Source of the DNA: Pectinophora gossypiella
Lineage: Eukaryota; Arthropoda; Insecta; Lepidoptera; Gelechiidae
Length of the DNA: 64,000 bases
Direction of reading: 5' to 3'
Assembly (NCBI RefSeq): GCF_024362695.1
Contig: NC_065426.1
Coordinates: 9,702,236-9,766,235, forward strand
Notes under the pieces: model-generated
The model's input: the letters and a program-made list of their open reading frames with translations, nothing else
Databases searched by the model: none
What the model was told of the DNA's origin: nothing
Made by a program: the position numbers and the translations under genes
In this document: piece by piece, positions 33,702-46,100 of the stretch
Numbering within the stretch: the stretch's first letter is position 1
Layout of the letters: each line of letters begins with the position of its first letter

Positions 33702-34927
33702 TTAGAATGAGAATTACAATTTGGGCAAAGAGGAGTCTTTACCCCCTTCTTACCACATTTAAAGCAAACTACTTCCTTAGATGCATTACACCGATTTGTG
33801 GAATGATTCGTTCCACCACAGCGAAAGCAAGTCGAAGAACGATTAACAGAAGCGACAGGAATGTTTTTAGAAAAATCCCTAGAGGATTTAGGTTTGCATT
33901 TAAAGTTGAAATCCGGAGCTACGGAATTTTTAGAGAAATTTGGTTCTATAAAGTTGTCAATCCTATGTTTTGACAATTCCAAACGTTTACCTATCTGTTG
34001 TAATTGTTGGATGGTAGTGACATCAATCATCCGAATTTCCCTACTATATTCAGGACGAATATTCCGCAAGATGATGTCGAGTTTATCGCTCTCAGAAAGC
34101 TCTTTACTCAAACGAGACATCATACCTAGTATGATGGACAAATATATGACAATGGATTCATCTTTCGCTTGTGTTCGCGAACGAATCTCTTCAAGAAGAC
34201 GAAAGTCGTAGTCAGGTAAATCAAAATCTGATTTCAAAGCAGAAACCAGTTCACTATAGTTAGAAAAACGACATTTATTGGCGCGGTACCAGCATAAAGC
34301 GGGACCATCCACCAAGTCAGTAAAACCAGTGTAAATATCATCAACAAGAATGTTCCGTGCCGAACACAGCTCCTCCAAGCGAGCCAGGAAAACGCGAACA
34401 CAGGAATCACCCTTAAATTTCAAATTCAACGAGTTGAGGTTATATTTCTTTTCATGAGAAATAATAGTTTCATATTTGTTAATACACGACGGACGGTTTA
34501 ATTCATGCTCGGAATCTGAAGATGAATCGGAAGTGATATCATTATTGGCCAATGATAACAATAAAGAAGTTTTCAATTTTTCAAGGTCATCGGTCGGACG
34601 TTCTATGCGAGACAACCGCCAAAGCAAATACTGAGCACGGCCTAGAATACGCTGATGGGCCGAAGGAGATTTGTCAGGACTCGATAAACAAGAGATGATT
34701 TCATTTATTTTTGATGTCAAAGTTTTATGTTCATCATCAAGATCACACTCAAAACCCTCAGATGGTACAACTATACTGCCGCGACGGGCTTGTTTACAAG
34801 TTTGTCGAAATAATTTTCGTAATTGCTCAACAGTATTATCCCGATCAACCTTTACATTCCGAATAGAAAGTTCATGAATAAGTTCATCTTTCAACAAGAA
34901 GTTAATATTAGCATTGAGTTCCGCCAT
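33689..34927 (-). CDS. gag: Gypsy gag protein with zinc knuckle
   Basis: The product is a 412-residue structural protein that would form the virus-like particle and bind element RNA. The start ATG at 34927 follows the 0.68-kb leader. The N-terminus (MAELNANINFLLKDELIHEL) and the middle capsid-like region are not strongly recognisable. The C-terminus carries a classical CX2CX4HX4C zinc knuckle at about residues 367-380 (CFRCGGTNHSTNRC). A second knuckle at 388-401 (CFKCGKKGVKTPLC) has Val in place of His. The stop codon is TAG, directly behind the slippery site used to reach pol. The frame has no interruptions. Confidence 0.93.
   Translation of the reverse strand: MAELNANINFLLKDELIHELSIRNVKVDRDNTVEQLRKLFRQTCKQARRGSIVVPSEGFECDLDDEHKTLTSKINEIISCLSSPDKSPSAHQRILGRAQYLLWRLSRIERPTDDLEKLKTSLLLSLANNDITSDSSSDSEHELNRPSCINKYETIISHEKKYNLNSLNLKFKGDSCVRVFLARLEELCSARNILVDDIYTGFTDLVDGPALCWYRANKCRFSNYSELVSALKSDFDLPDYDFRLLEEIRSRTQAKDESIVIYLSIILGMMSRLSKELSESDKLDIILRNIRPEYSREIRMIDVTTIQQLQQIGKRLELSKHRIDNFIEPNFSKNSVAPDFNFKCKPKSSRDFSKNIPVASVNRSSTCFRCGGTNHSTNRCNASKEVVCFKCGKKGVKTPLCPNCNSHSNPKN
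33692..33698 (-). promoter_or_regulatory. -1 ribosomal frameshift slippery heptamer A-AAA-AAC
   Basis: On the minus strand the gag codons CCA AAA AAC are followed at once by the TAG stop. The heptamer A AAA AAC is in the correct X XXY YYZ phase. A one-base slip backwards leads into the open pol frame, which overlaps gag from 33701 to 33689. This is inferred from known retroviral sites. The stimulatory RNA structure was not identified. Confidence 0.85.
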
Positions 34928-35611
34928 TCTGAGTAAACAAAGTAAGAACAGTATACCAGATAAGTGAGAAAGAAATATGGTTATATCCCTAATGTATGTG
35001 AATACAGTTATAGTACTTTAAGTACTAACAAAATGTAATGAAGAAAACATAAATTATAAGTAACACCCCTATAGGGTACTTATCTACATGCTACTATGGT
35101 CCTATGTATCAAATTTATGAATACTATGTTCCTATGTAACCACTAACAAATAAAATAAGATAAAAACCCACAGTTTATTACTATGTCTATGTAAGAAGTT
35201 CTATGTGCTCTGAGTCACTATGTTTATAATTGTATAAATTACTAGAAAAAGGAATTGTGTCACTATAGTCCTATGTGATATTAAAAGTATATGACTATGG
35301 CCCTATGTAAGCTAACTCAGCTCAAAATAAGAAAAAGAAATCTGAGAGATACTATGGTCCTGTCAATAAAATTATCACTATGTCCTTATGCAACAACAAC
35401 TGGAGATATGCTAAATTTCAAGTTTAAACCATACCTACTTATAAATAGAAAAGTAAAGTCATAAATGTGTACCTATTAAAAGAAAACACACCCTATTTGC
35501 TATAAAGTTACACCATGTGCTTATAACTAGGTTATGTTACAAAGAACAAAGAAAGTGAAATACCTACTAATTTCCAACCATGCTTTTCTGAGCCAAACGT
35601 TGGGCGCTTAC
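34928..35611 (-). other. Gypsy 5' leader with degenerate repeats
   Basis: About 0.68 kb without a long ORF. Between 35088 and 35392 some eight imperfect copies of ACTATGGTCCTATGT occur on the plus strand. Such a leader could hold packaging or translation signals, but this is inference. Confidence 0.7.
35597..35607 (-). promoter_or_regulatory. Probable primer binding site (tRNA-Lys)
   Basis: The plus strand ACGTTGGGCGC at 35597-35607 equals 11 bases of the 3' end of arthropod tRNA-Lys(CTT) as remembered. The CCA-complementary TGG is replaced, because TTAC (35608-35611) lies between this match and the LTR edge. It is therefore likely but imperfect. Confidence 0.5.
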
Positions 35612-36745
35612 TGTAAGTACAGTGAATGTGGGGGTGAGTTGCCCCTATAGATGTTGTCTTATAATGAGATGTTAGTTTCCCAGGGCGTGGAATGAGGCAC
35701 CTAACTCAGAGAATAGGGGGAGAATAAGATTAAAATGTTGGGCGCCATATAGAAGATCCCCTCCTATTGCAAACAAAGCCAAGGTATTGGAAATAATAAA
35801 GATTTCACTTTTAACAATGGTATATTTGGTTCAACAATTTCACAATGAAATAATATGAAGTCAGTCGGTTACAAACCATCCTAATGTAAATTAAGAAATA
35901 AATCTATTACTATAACATGATATCTTAACTTAGTATTATTCCTATGAGGAAAAGTAAAGTGTCAGGACGGCAGGTCTTGACAAAAGGCATGGAGTATGTA
36001 CTGAGGATAAATACTCCATGTATTAGTAGAAAATCATCTTGAGAGCATAGCACTATCCATAATAAGTTAAATTAATCATGAAGAAGAGATATTTAGATGG
36101 TATCCAGAGATTTTAACACCAAACTGGAATTATGTACATTAATGACCGCAGCAGGAACTGACCCTGACGGCAAAAGCAGACAATGAACACAAATGGTAGT
36201 CATGGCTGGGGAGCTAGACCCTGAAGGAAAACCTTGAAGTTGATTTTTGAAGTTAGTCTTTACAGTTGATCATTCTAGTAGAACTTTAACACTGGACTCT
36301 GCCGGTGGACTTTGACCCCTGTAACAAAATGACATGTTACAGCTCTGTCAACCCCGTTACGACGCGGAATTATAGGTAAAAACACTCACCACATCACGTG
36401 GGACGATATTATAACAGCATTCCCCCTAGTCGATGGACTAAACCATTGTTTTTATACTGAAAGAAAGAACGTGAGGTTAGGTCATTGTCATGAACATATG
36501 AAGCTCATAATTGCCAACGTTCCACGATAATAACCATCTAAACACTCACCAGAAGACTTCACCATCCTTTCATCGTAATATATGTGGCTTATACACCACT
36601 TTAAAGAAATAATCGCGACGGGACTAAATTGCCATCGTCATCGCGTAAACGAAATGTCAAACGAACATAACTTTTTCCCGGCGCGTAGGCACACACCTGT
36701 ATGCCATACAGCCAAGTGGGAAGTGTAAAAAAAAAACGTGTTACA
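35612..36745 (-). repeat. 5' LTR of the Gypsy element
   Basis: Length is 1134 bp, ending TGTAA...TTACA, essentially identical to 28672-29804. It should contain the element's promoter. Transcription would run leftward, away from the gene that starts at 37115. Confidence 0.93.
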
Positions 36746-36749
36746 ATAC

Positions 36750-36845
36750 TTTCAAGGACAGAACGTCTAATGACGTTCCGATTCTAATTTGTCATACTAC
36801 CTATTATGAATCATTAATGACCCATGGTCTCCGCCCGTGAAAGGG
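36750..36845 (-). repeat. Repeat interrupted by the Gypsy insertion
   Basis: TTTCAAGGACAGAACGTC through CGTGAAAGGGTTAA is an inverted match to 52140-52245. The Gypsy element sits near its left border. Confidence 0.65.
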
Positions 36846-37114
36846 TTAAAGTTCAGTATCGAAAGTTATCTTCTGTATACTTGTAGCTCTGCCCACCCTA
36901 TAACGAATGGCTCTTTACGTCTCTACTCATTTGGAAAATTTCGATGTTTCTTGTTGACATTATGCCCTAAAAATAATGATGGAAATGCAATAACACAGTT
37001 CATCTCTTCAACATCAACAAATATTGCATTCACGAATTCTCGAATTTTCTGTCAGATTGTCTGTAGTTCTGAATGAGTGAAGTCCAATTGTTAATTAATT
37101 ATTTCTAAAAAAAA

Positions 37115-37166
37115 ATGTCGGTGAAATTGTGTAAAAACGTATTTTTCGTCACTTTAACATTCAGCA
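37115..37166 (+). CDS. SPH copy 1 exon 1 (signal peptide)
   Basis: The ATG sits 370 bp right of the Gypsy LTR. The exon encodes 17 residues with a hydrophobic core VFFVTLTF and ends in phase 1 before GTAAGTTTG. It was chosen because copy 2 has the same arrangement at 48547. Confidence 0.75.
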
Positions 37167-40100
37167 GTAAGTTTGTGTTTTATTTCGTTTGTTCTAGGAT
37201 CTATACCAGTGGTTCCTAACCTTTTAATGTCACTACCCCTGTAAACATACATACATACATACATAAACTCACGCCCGTAATCCCTAATGGGGTGGGCAGA
37301 GCCACAAGTAATCAAAAACAACTTGCAGCCACTGTTGATACGATGTCGTTAGCTGGATATGATGAACCTTATGGTGATAAGGGATCAGCCTATCGCCCAT
37401 AACATTAGTCCATCATGTTAGAGGACACAATCCCTCTGTCGGTTTTTACGACATGCCCGGGAAGACAAGCAGCTGAACGTTTTCTATGTTTTTTATTTGC
37501 TCCCAGAACAGCATAGAAGCGCCCAGAACAGCATAGAAGCGCCCCCCTAAACAAATATGGAAATTGAGTTTACCCCTAATTTAAAATAATTAAAACCACA
37601 CAAAACGAATATATTAAGTTTATTATGTAATTAAAAAAATGCTCATATAGGTAACTAGTAAAGTAATACATAAATCTCGGAGTTAACTAGTGCGAAGGTT
37701 GTGTCAGGGTTATTATTGAGCCGCCAAAGGCCCCTGACATGGCTCATGTAACGACTACTTACTTACATCAGTAAGTAGTAACCGGGACCAACGGCTTAAC
37801 GTGGCTTCCGAAGCACGGTTCATCTTACTTTTTGGACAATGAGGTGATCAGCATGTAATGTCCATTATTAATGTCCTAACCAAACTAGGGACCACAAAGT
37901 GATTTTGTGATATGTCCCCACCGGGATTAGAACCCCGGACCTCCGGATCGTGAGCCTAACGCTCATCCACTGGACCACGGAGGCCGTTGTTTTCACCACT
38001 GTTCACAAATAATTCGCCGGGCTCAGTGACTGAACTGTTTCTCTTTGACCTCTGACTACTGGGATACAGTCATGACCTCATGTTTTGTTTACCAGGTGTG
38101 ATAGTGGTCGGCGGTCAGTTCTTCGAGTGTCACAGTGACTCCAGTTTCGAACCCGAGGAGGGGCCGCTGGAAGAGATAGAATTCAGTTGGATCGCCACGC
38201 TGCAGTACATTAGTGGTAAGCTTTTAGTTCTTTTAGACAACGTGTGAGTTTACACCATAGTGTCACTGGTTTGGATCCCGACTGCCATAGAGGCAGCCAA
38301 TCAGCTCGCGACACCAAACACTTCAGGACCCCGATACCGACCCCGCCGGCGTGGTCGACGACTTCCCTCAATCAGCGCTTATAGCTATCGACATAGGGTC
38401 GATTAATTCTTTCAAATATTTTTCCTCTCAGACGACGCCCTGAGCCGAGGTTCCCGCCCAACTGGGCACCCTTAGGCCTGTTGTCTTAAATGTTGTACCG
38501 GGTGAGAGCCTTCAGCGCTCCCCATTTGTCTGGCCAAGTAGTTGCGGCAAATATACAATAAGTCACGTCAAAAAAAAAAAAGAATCCCGACTTGGGTTCT
38601 CAACCTCTGAATTAGATATTATGAGTATGTGGTTTCCAGTATCTGTGCCCTGTTAATGGAATCAGACTCGCTCCCTATTACATGGAACATAAATATAGCT
38701 GGCATGAATAGGTGTATTACTTCCGCACAATATTCCAGGAAGAGGAAATGACTGAAAACCAGCGCTGGATGGCGCCATAGCATGGCTCCATCACAGCACA
38801 AGCTGAGCCATTTCCTTTTGCCCGTATTCGTAATATTCATAATTACCTAGTACTTATAGCAAATGTAATTGTTACTGGCAATAAATTTATTTCATTCTTA
38901 TTCTTATTCTTATACATCTCTGCATTCCCCTTCGAGAATGCCGGTTCAAATCCCGTCCGCCTGAGTTTTTCTGTTTAAATTTCTCTTTGTAATGATCATC
39001 ATCAATTTAAGAGCCACGCTCTTGTCAGTGCAGCAATTTCCATGCTACTTCTTAGACACACACACAGGTCACAGGGACTGTAACCTGGAATCTGACAGAG
39101 GGCAGCAGTAACTGTCAGTACTATTCAGAGGCGGAGGACAGGAGTCCTAGTATAGTAACCGGGACCAACGGCTTAATGTGCCTTCCGAAGCACGAATCAT
39201 CTTACTTTCCGACAATCAGATGATCAGCCTGTAATGTAACCAAGCTATCACAAAGTGATTTTTGTGATATGTCCCCACCGGGATTCGAACCTGGGACCTC
39301 CGGATCGTGAGCCCAACGCTCAACCACTGGACCACAGAGGCCGTTATGTTATGTGTTGTGTTTCATTCATTGTTTGCAGTTAAGAAAGGCACCCCACACT
39401 ACTTCCGCGTGCCCCGCGTGGTGCTCATCAGCAGACGGTTCGTGCTGTCCACAGCAACAGATGCTGCCGAGGTCCCTGACGGGTACGCTCTGTAAGTGCC
39501 TTTTGTACACAGACGCACATTGATATGTAAAGTACTACAGATTGCACATGAGCGCTCAAATAGTGGCGCGAAAAGTTAGAGCAAAAATAGCGATGCATGC
39601 TCTAACATTGCGCAGTCCGCGATTAGGCGACGAACTGGCAACACGTGTATTATTTGTATAACCCGACCGCTTTACGAATCACCACGTGCTAAACAAGTTA
39701 AAACGATGACCGTACGTACTTAATTTTTGCCGATTTTATTGAATCTTATACCGCTGTGTGAATGTATAGTTAAGTTAGCTAAGTTAGTCAGAATGTATCT
39801 TAATTGAGGTAGTCAAAGGTATATAGCATTTTTTTGACATGACTTATTGTAGATATGCCGCAGATGGCATTAACTACTTGGCCGGACCAATGGGGAGCGC
39901 TGAAGGCTCTCACCCGGTACAAAATTTAAGACAACAGGCCTGAGGGTGCCCAGTTGGGCGCGAACCTCGGCTCAGGGCGTCGTCTGAGAGGTAGAATATT
40001 AGAAAGAATTAATCGACCCTAGCGGGTCGATAGCGATAAGCGCTGAATGTATATGTGTGTCGTAGATTTTACTTAAATAAACTTTTTTATTATTATTATT

Positions 40101-43100
40101 ATTTGTATGTCGTTTCCATATCTCGGGTCTACGGAGTCCCGGACTTTTGGAAAGCGTGCGTGGGGCCGAAGCCAACACGTAGAGGCCCCTTAAGACAGTT
40201 TAATCTAAATGTGGTGTGACACCAACCGGCGATTATCCCTGTATGCACTATGGGAGTGCACCTTATTATTAATGAGGGAGGTACATAGCAAGATGAACTA
40301 AGCACCCACATCTCACCAAGCTTTCTGTTAGACCAACGATGGGTGGTGAGCCGTATCGCCGTCTATTTCGGTCGAGTTGACTTTGTTAGTGTAAACTGCA
40401 CGTAAGATAATAACTCATTGGTGCGAGTCCGGTCCCCGATACCGACCCCGCCGGCGTGGTCGACGACTTCCCTCAATCAGCGCTTATCGCTATCGACCCA
40501 CTAGGGTCGATTAATTCTTTCAAATATTTTTCCTCTCAGACGACGCCCTGAGCCGAGGTTCGCGCCCAACTAGGCACCCTCAGGCCTATTGTGTTAAACG
40601 CTCAGCCTTCAGCCTTCAGCGCTCCCCGTTTGTATGGCCAAGTAGTTAATGCCATCTGCGGCAAATCTACAATAAGTCACGTTAAAAAAAGCAAATCCGG
40701 TACTAGGTTTGGACTGGCTCTAATATTTTCACAAATGGGTAAATAAGACTTGGTCTTTGATACTTTTCCATACAGCGGCAACGTAGTCTTCGGCGACTAC
40801 GAGAGAGACGAGGAAGAGTGTCACTTGCATCCCGAAGAAATAGCTTCAGGTGCTGAGTGCAAGCCAGCCATCATGCTTATGCCGATAGCTGATGTTCTAC
40901 TGCATCCGGAGTACAAGCACTTCGGAGCGAAGAACAGCATTGCTCTCATGAAGCTGCTTAAATCCGTTTCGTCTCGTAAGTAGCAGTTTAGGGCCATGGG
41001 CCTTATTTCTGAATCGCTTCCCTTCAAGTGACGTTTGAAAATATATATCTATTTCACGTAGCATATCAAAACTTGTCATTGACAAGATGAGACAGATGAT
41101 AAATCATCGTTTACATGCGCATTTATTTCTTATTGCACCATCTCGTGTTCCAATGCATAAACTTCATTCACATCATATCCCTAGCATTATCCCGTTTTTC
41201 ACAAGGTCCGCTCACCTAACCTGAAATTTGACAGGTCCGGTTTTTTACAGAAGCGACTACCTGTCTGACTGCAGACTACCTACCATTTTTCGGAACGTTT
41301 TGTCTATTTTTATACTCTCAAAACATCATAATAAAAAAAATCTGTTAAAATAAAATAAATTTATAAATAAATAATAATGTAATTAAGAAAGTTTCACGAC
41401 GCGGTGGCGCTTCTGCACTGTACTGTCGTGAAATGTAAATAACTCAAGTTTTCCTTCATAAGTTGACGTTAGTGTTGTCATTGCGTGACGCGCCCGACAC
41501 AAGCATGTTAATTTACTTTTATTTTTCAGAATACGTATTGCCAGTATGTCTACCATTCAAGAATTTCATAATGAGACGCGGAAGACAGACGACAGAGAAA
41601 CTATATCATATAGATTATGCTAACGGTAAGTTAGTGGATCACTCAACGGCCTATGTGGTCCAGTGGTTGAGCGTTCGACTCACGATCCGGAGGCCCCGGG
41701 TTCGAATCCCGGTGGGGACGTATCACAAAAATCACTTTGTGATCCCTAGTTTGGTTAGGACATTACAGGCTGTTCCCCTGATTGTCCGAAAGTAAGATGA
41801 TCCCTGCTTCGGAAGGCACGTTAAGCCGTTGGTCCCGGTTACTACTTATTGATGTAAGTAAGTAGTCGTTACATGAGCGAGCCATGTTAGGGGCCTTTGG
41901 CAGCTCAATAGTAACCCTGACACCAGGGTTGATGAGGCTGGTATTCTACCTCACAACCCACATGACAAGAAGAAGAAGTGGATCACTAAATAAACATAAA
42001 GGTGCTGATTCCTGTAGACGCCCTCTAAGTTATACCTGTCATTTTCTTATCCGCCGAAAAGGAAAGGGACGGGTAATCGACAGACATAAAATTTACGGAA
42101 CACACGTCAATTTTAGGCAAGAATTTTAAAACCCTCCCAAATGTTTTATTGGCCAATAACCCAGACATAATTAAGTTAACAGCACACGTCAAACGGGTTG
42201 CATACCAGCGAGATGCCTATTTTGATTGCACGGGTTTGTCATTCAGTTAAAACAAACAGTTGTCAATCATCCGTCCTTTTCCTTTTCGGCAGATAGGAAA
42301 ATGACGGGTATAACTCAAAATAAAATTAGGAGGTATCTGCACAAATCGGGACCAATGTGAGAATGTGTTTCGAGTTAGTGTGTGTGTGTGTGCGCGGATT
42401 ATGGATGGATAATAACTTGAGGTTTGATGAGTTTTGTCATCGATTTTTTTTCTTCAGAAGAATCTGATAAGGAATCCGATTGCAGATGTACCAAGAGACT
42501 TAATAACAGAAGAAAAAGAAGTACAAAAACTTAGTTTACTACCCAGAGAACTTTGCTATCTATATGACGAAGTAAGTACAAAACATGTGCTGAACTGGGA
42601 ACGAATAGAAAACAGAATATGTTCAGCATGTCGAAGAAACAACCAAGGGATATTGCTCTTTTGAACATGATGGAATATATGGACTGTAAATTTGGTAGCC
42701 TGCACCATAATGATGTTACAACCTCTTTGGTCTAATAGTTGAGTGTTGGGTTACCTCACAATCCACAGGATTAGCAAATATTTTACAATCGATTTAATCG
42801 ATCTTCTTCTTCTTTGCGAGTCGATGGCGATCGAAGCCAAATTTTTGCTGACCAATAATTGGCCACGCTTACGGCATTGTCAGTGGCTTCGTACAGGTCT
42901 TTAATAGTGTAATCGATTGTATCTAACAATTATTAGATTAGGCTGTTTTTTATTCATTCCCAGTAAAAATGCAGCAGTCCAACAGAGGGAGGCAGAAGGG
43001 GACTAGCATCTAACGATGTTAATGTTGTATGACTTTTAGCAACCAGAAAATTCAACGAGTTTTGTCAAGAACCGCATGGCATGCTCAACAGGATGTGGAA

Positions 43101-46100
43101 TGCACTCTGGTGCCCCAAGTTTAGTACATGAGAAGACTGGACATTGGTCAGTAGTGGCGATAGCAATAGGTAGGTAACAGATTACATTATATTATTTCTG
43201 CAGTGCATCGGGAATGTTTGCCAAAACATACGTGGACTCCTTTCCCAGACTGCGGTGGCTCTGCCGTCAAGTGCGCGCAATACAATTTAAAACTGTTTGG
43301 TACAGTATTACAGTGCGACATTATGCCGCTGCTTTTTTCTGCCGCGCGGCGAAAAACTCGTAGTACGCGCCTGCCCTTAGTATCGGACCGTGGTCCGAAT
43401 CGACTAATTACTCTTAATAAATGGGTTGTCAAACACCGCGGCCTTACCATTTTGCATTTACTTGCAGGAGGGTCTTCGTGTCCAGACCCTCTCAGACCGC
43501 GTCGACCACCGTCTCCTCCGCGCCACATCCTGATACATCCCTATGTCCCCTGGATCACAGCTGCCATCGCTGGCAAGGCTGTGGGGGCCTTCGCCAAAGA
43601 TGACCCATTTGGTAAGAAACTTAACATGTAAGCTCACGACGGCTCCGGCCAAGTAGTTAATGCCATCTGCGGCAAATCTACAATAAGTCACGTCAAAAAA
43701 AAAAAAAGCTCACGACGGTAGTTAGAGGTACATCCATCGCAAAATGAACTAAGTACCCACACCTCACCGAGCTTTCTGTTTGACCAACGTATGGTCAAGC
43801 CAACTGCGTTTATACAACTGCATGCATTTTTTTTAAGGCACGATCTTGGTTCCATCGTGTCCTAGTGAGATAGGGCCCTAATAAGGGTCTCAGGGTCACT
43901 TTTGAACTGCCGAAGGTCCCTAACGGAGGTCATCTATCCACCAATCATTCGTCAATCATTTGTATTTATTCAAACAAAAATCGACCTTATTATTACTGTT
44001 ACCTTATTAGTACTGATTTCTGTTTTAATCCTAAATCATGATTGACGAATATGAAATTGTTGTAATTATTATTATTGCGTATGGCAAACTAAAATAAAAT
44101 ATCCTGCTTAAGCTCCCCTAACCAAGTTTCTGCCGCATCCGTCACACAATGCAGCTCGGCTATGCCACCTGGGAACCGGTGCAGAGGGCACTCGTTCACT
44201 ATGTGAGATATGGTTTGATCCGGGTGACCACATTCACAGATTTAATAGATGTAATATCTCTCTATCATGGCCAATTCTTAAAGTTTTCTTTTTAGGGGAA
44301 GAGGTGTTTTTACTTTATGATGTATGTCAAATTTTATTTATTAATTTAGGATTATCGATGACAAAATTTTTTCATCCAGGCTTCATGATGCCCAGAGCAT
44401 CACTATACGATTTCCAAGGGTTCCACAAGTGGATCGGACACTGGTGGATGGGAGGACCACGCTGCCAGGACCGAGGGGACGCGGCGGACGACCTCATGAG
44501 GTTCTACCACGAGATCTTCCAGGTGCAGCCTGCGACTCATACTCGGATGGACTACTATCTTGAGGTGAGCTTTCGTTTTTTTTTGTTCTTGGAAGCACAG
44601 CTATTTACAGGTCCATAAATAATTTTGTTTTTTTCTTCAGCATTGCACCCGAGCGAAGCCGGGGCGGGTTAACATAAAACACAAAACTCGGTGAGGCGTA
44701 GGTAATTAGTTCATCTTGCGTTGGATGTACTGACTACTGCAATTAGAAATATTAGAATGTAGTCGTGAGCTTATGTTCGTCATCATCAATTTAAGAGCCA
44801 CACTCTTGTCGGTGTAGCATTTTCCATTCCAGTCTATCAAAGGCCAATTCCTTGACTTCCCTATAAGACACGACGTTAACCTTTTCTTTAATCTGTTCCA
44901 TGTAAGCTCTTCTTGGTTTTCCCCTTCCTCTCTTTCCTTCTAGTTTTCCTTCTATGATCTTTTTTTAAAAAATTCGTCGTGTCTTAAAAACTATTGTTGG
45001 AGCTTATGTTGTATGTTTTTTTTGTTTTTATCCCAGATTGACGCAGCCCTCGGCACCCTCATCGTCTGCGTCAAGGTCGGTATGCCATACAAGCTGGGTC
45101 AGCCCAAAGTATGGGAACTGGATACCCCTGTCGTCAGAGTAAGTTTAAATAAGAAAACTATATGTAGTGTTTACATAAGTACATAAACACATCTTATTGT
45201 AACGTAGTTATAATTAAATATATAAATAAATATGTATATTATAAAATACTTAAATCGATATAATCGGTTCGCATATATATTCTGTCGTCTCGGGCAATGC
45301 ACTACGCGGTGGCCACAATTAAAAAGTAAACTGTACAGTCATGAACAATATAATGTACCCACTTTAGGACTCTGTCGCACTAACATATTTGATATTTAGT
45401 GAGACTTACAGTTCAATTTGTCAAAAAAGTTAATGTGACATGGTACCAAAGTGTATACATATTAATGCTCGTGTCGTGACGTGACCGTATGGGGTGGAGT
45501 GAAGACGTAGTGTGTGGCAACGAGCCGATATTTATTTACATAATTATGTTGAGGCGAATACACTACACTACACTACACTATACTACACTACACTACACTA
45601 CGGGTATGATAGATAATTTACTTGGCTATGTTTATAAGTCTAAATATAAGAGAAAGCGCCGTAATCTTTTAATATACAATTTATTTTTAAAACTTAGCAA
45701 GTAGATGGTCTTCCAATGCATTGTGAGGCAAGTTCGTCCACAAAAGAAAAAACGTATTATTAGTAACAAATCAAACGGCCTCCGTGGTCCAGTGGTTGAG
45801 CGCTGGGCTCACGATCCGGAGGTCCTGGGTTCGATTCCCGGTGGGGACATATTATCATAAAACATTCTTTGTGGTCCCTAGTTTGATTAGGACAGTACAG
45901 GCTGATCACCTAATTGTCCGAAAGTAAGACGATCCGTGCTTCGGAAGGCACGTTAAGCCGTTGGTCCCAGTTACTACTTATTGATATAAGTACGTAGTCT
46001 TTATATCAGTCATGTCAGGGGCCTTTGGTGGCTCAATAGGAACCGTGACACCAGGGTTGATGAGGTTAGTAATTCACCTCACAACCCACACGATAGAAGT

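Larger units (their letters stand above)
28672..36745 (-). mobile_element. Complete Ty3/Gypsy-type LTR retrotransposon
   Basis: The element is 8.07 kb and lies on the minus strand. Its parts in reading order are 5' LTR (35612-36745), primer site, leader, gag (33689-34927), pol (30564-33701), a non-coding 0.76-kb stretch and 3' LTR (28672-29804). Both ends are TGTAA...TTACA. The flanking bases ATAC at 28668-28671 and 36746-36749 are a 4-bp target duplication, as expected for Gypsy integrases. Both reading frames are open and the LTRs look almost identical, so the insertion is recent. There is no envelope gene. The order protease, reverse transcriptase, RNase H, integrase places it in the Ty3/Gypsy group; the clade is unresolved. 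Confidence 0.95.

Noticed and set aside
42434..42485. Earlier acceptor TCTTCAG for exon 6 of SPH copy 1
   Set aside because: It gives the wrong phase, and copy 2 has no matching upstream coding sequence.
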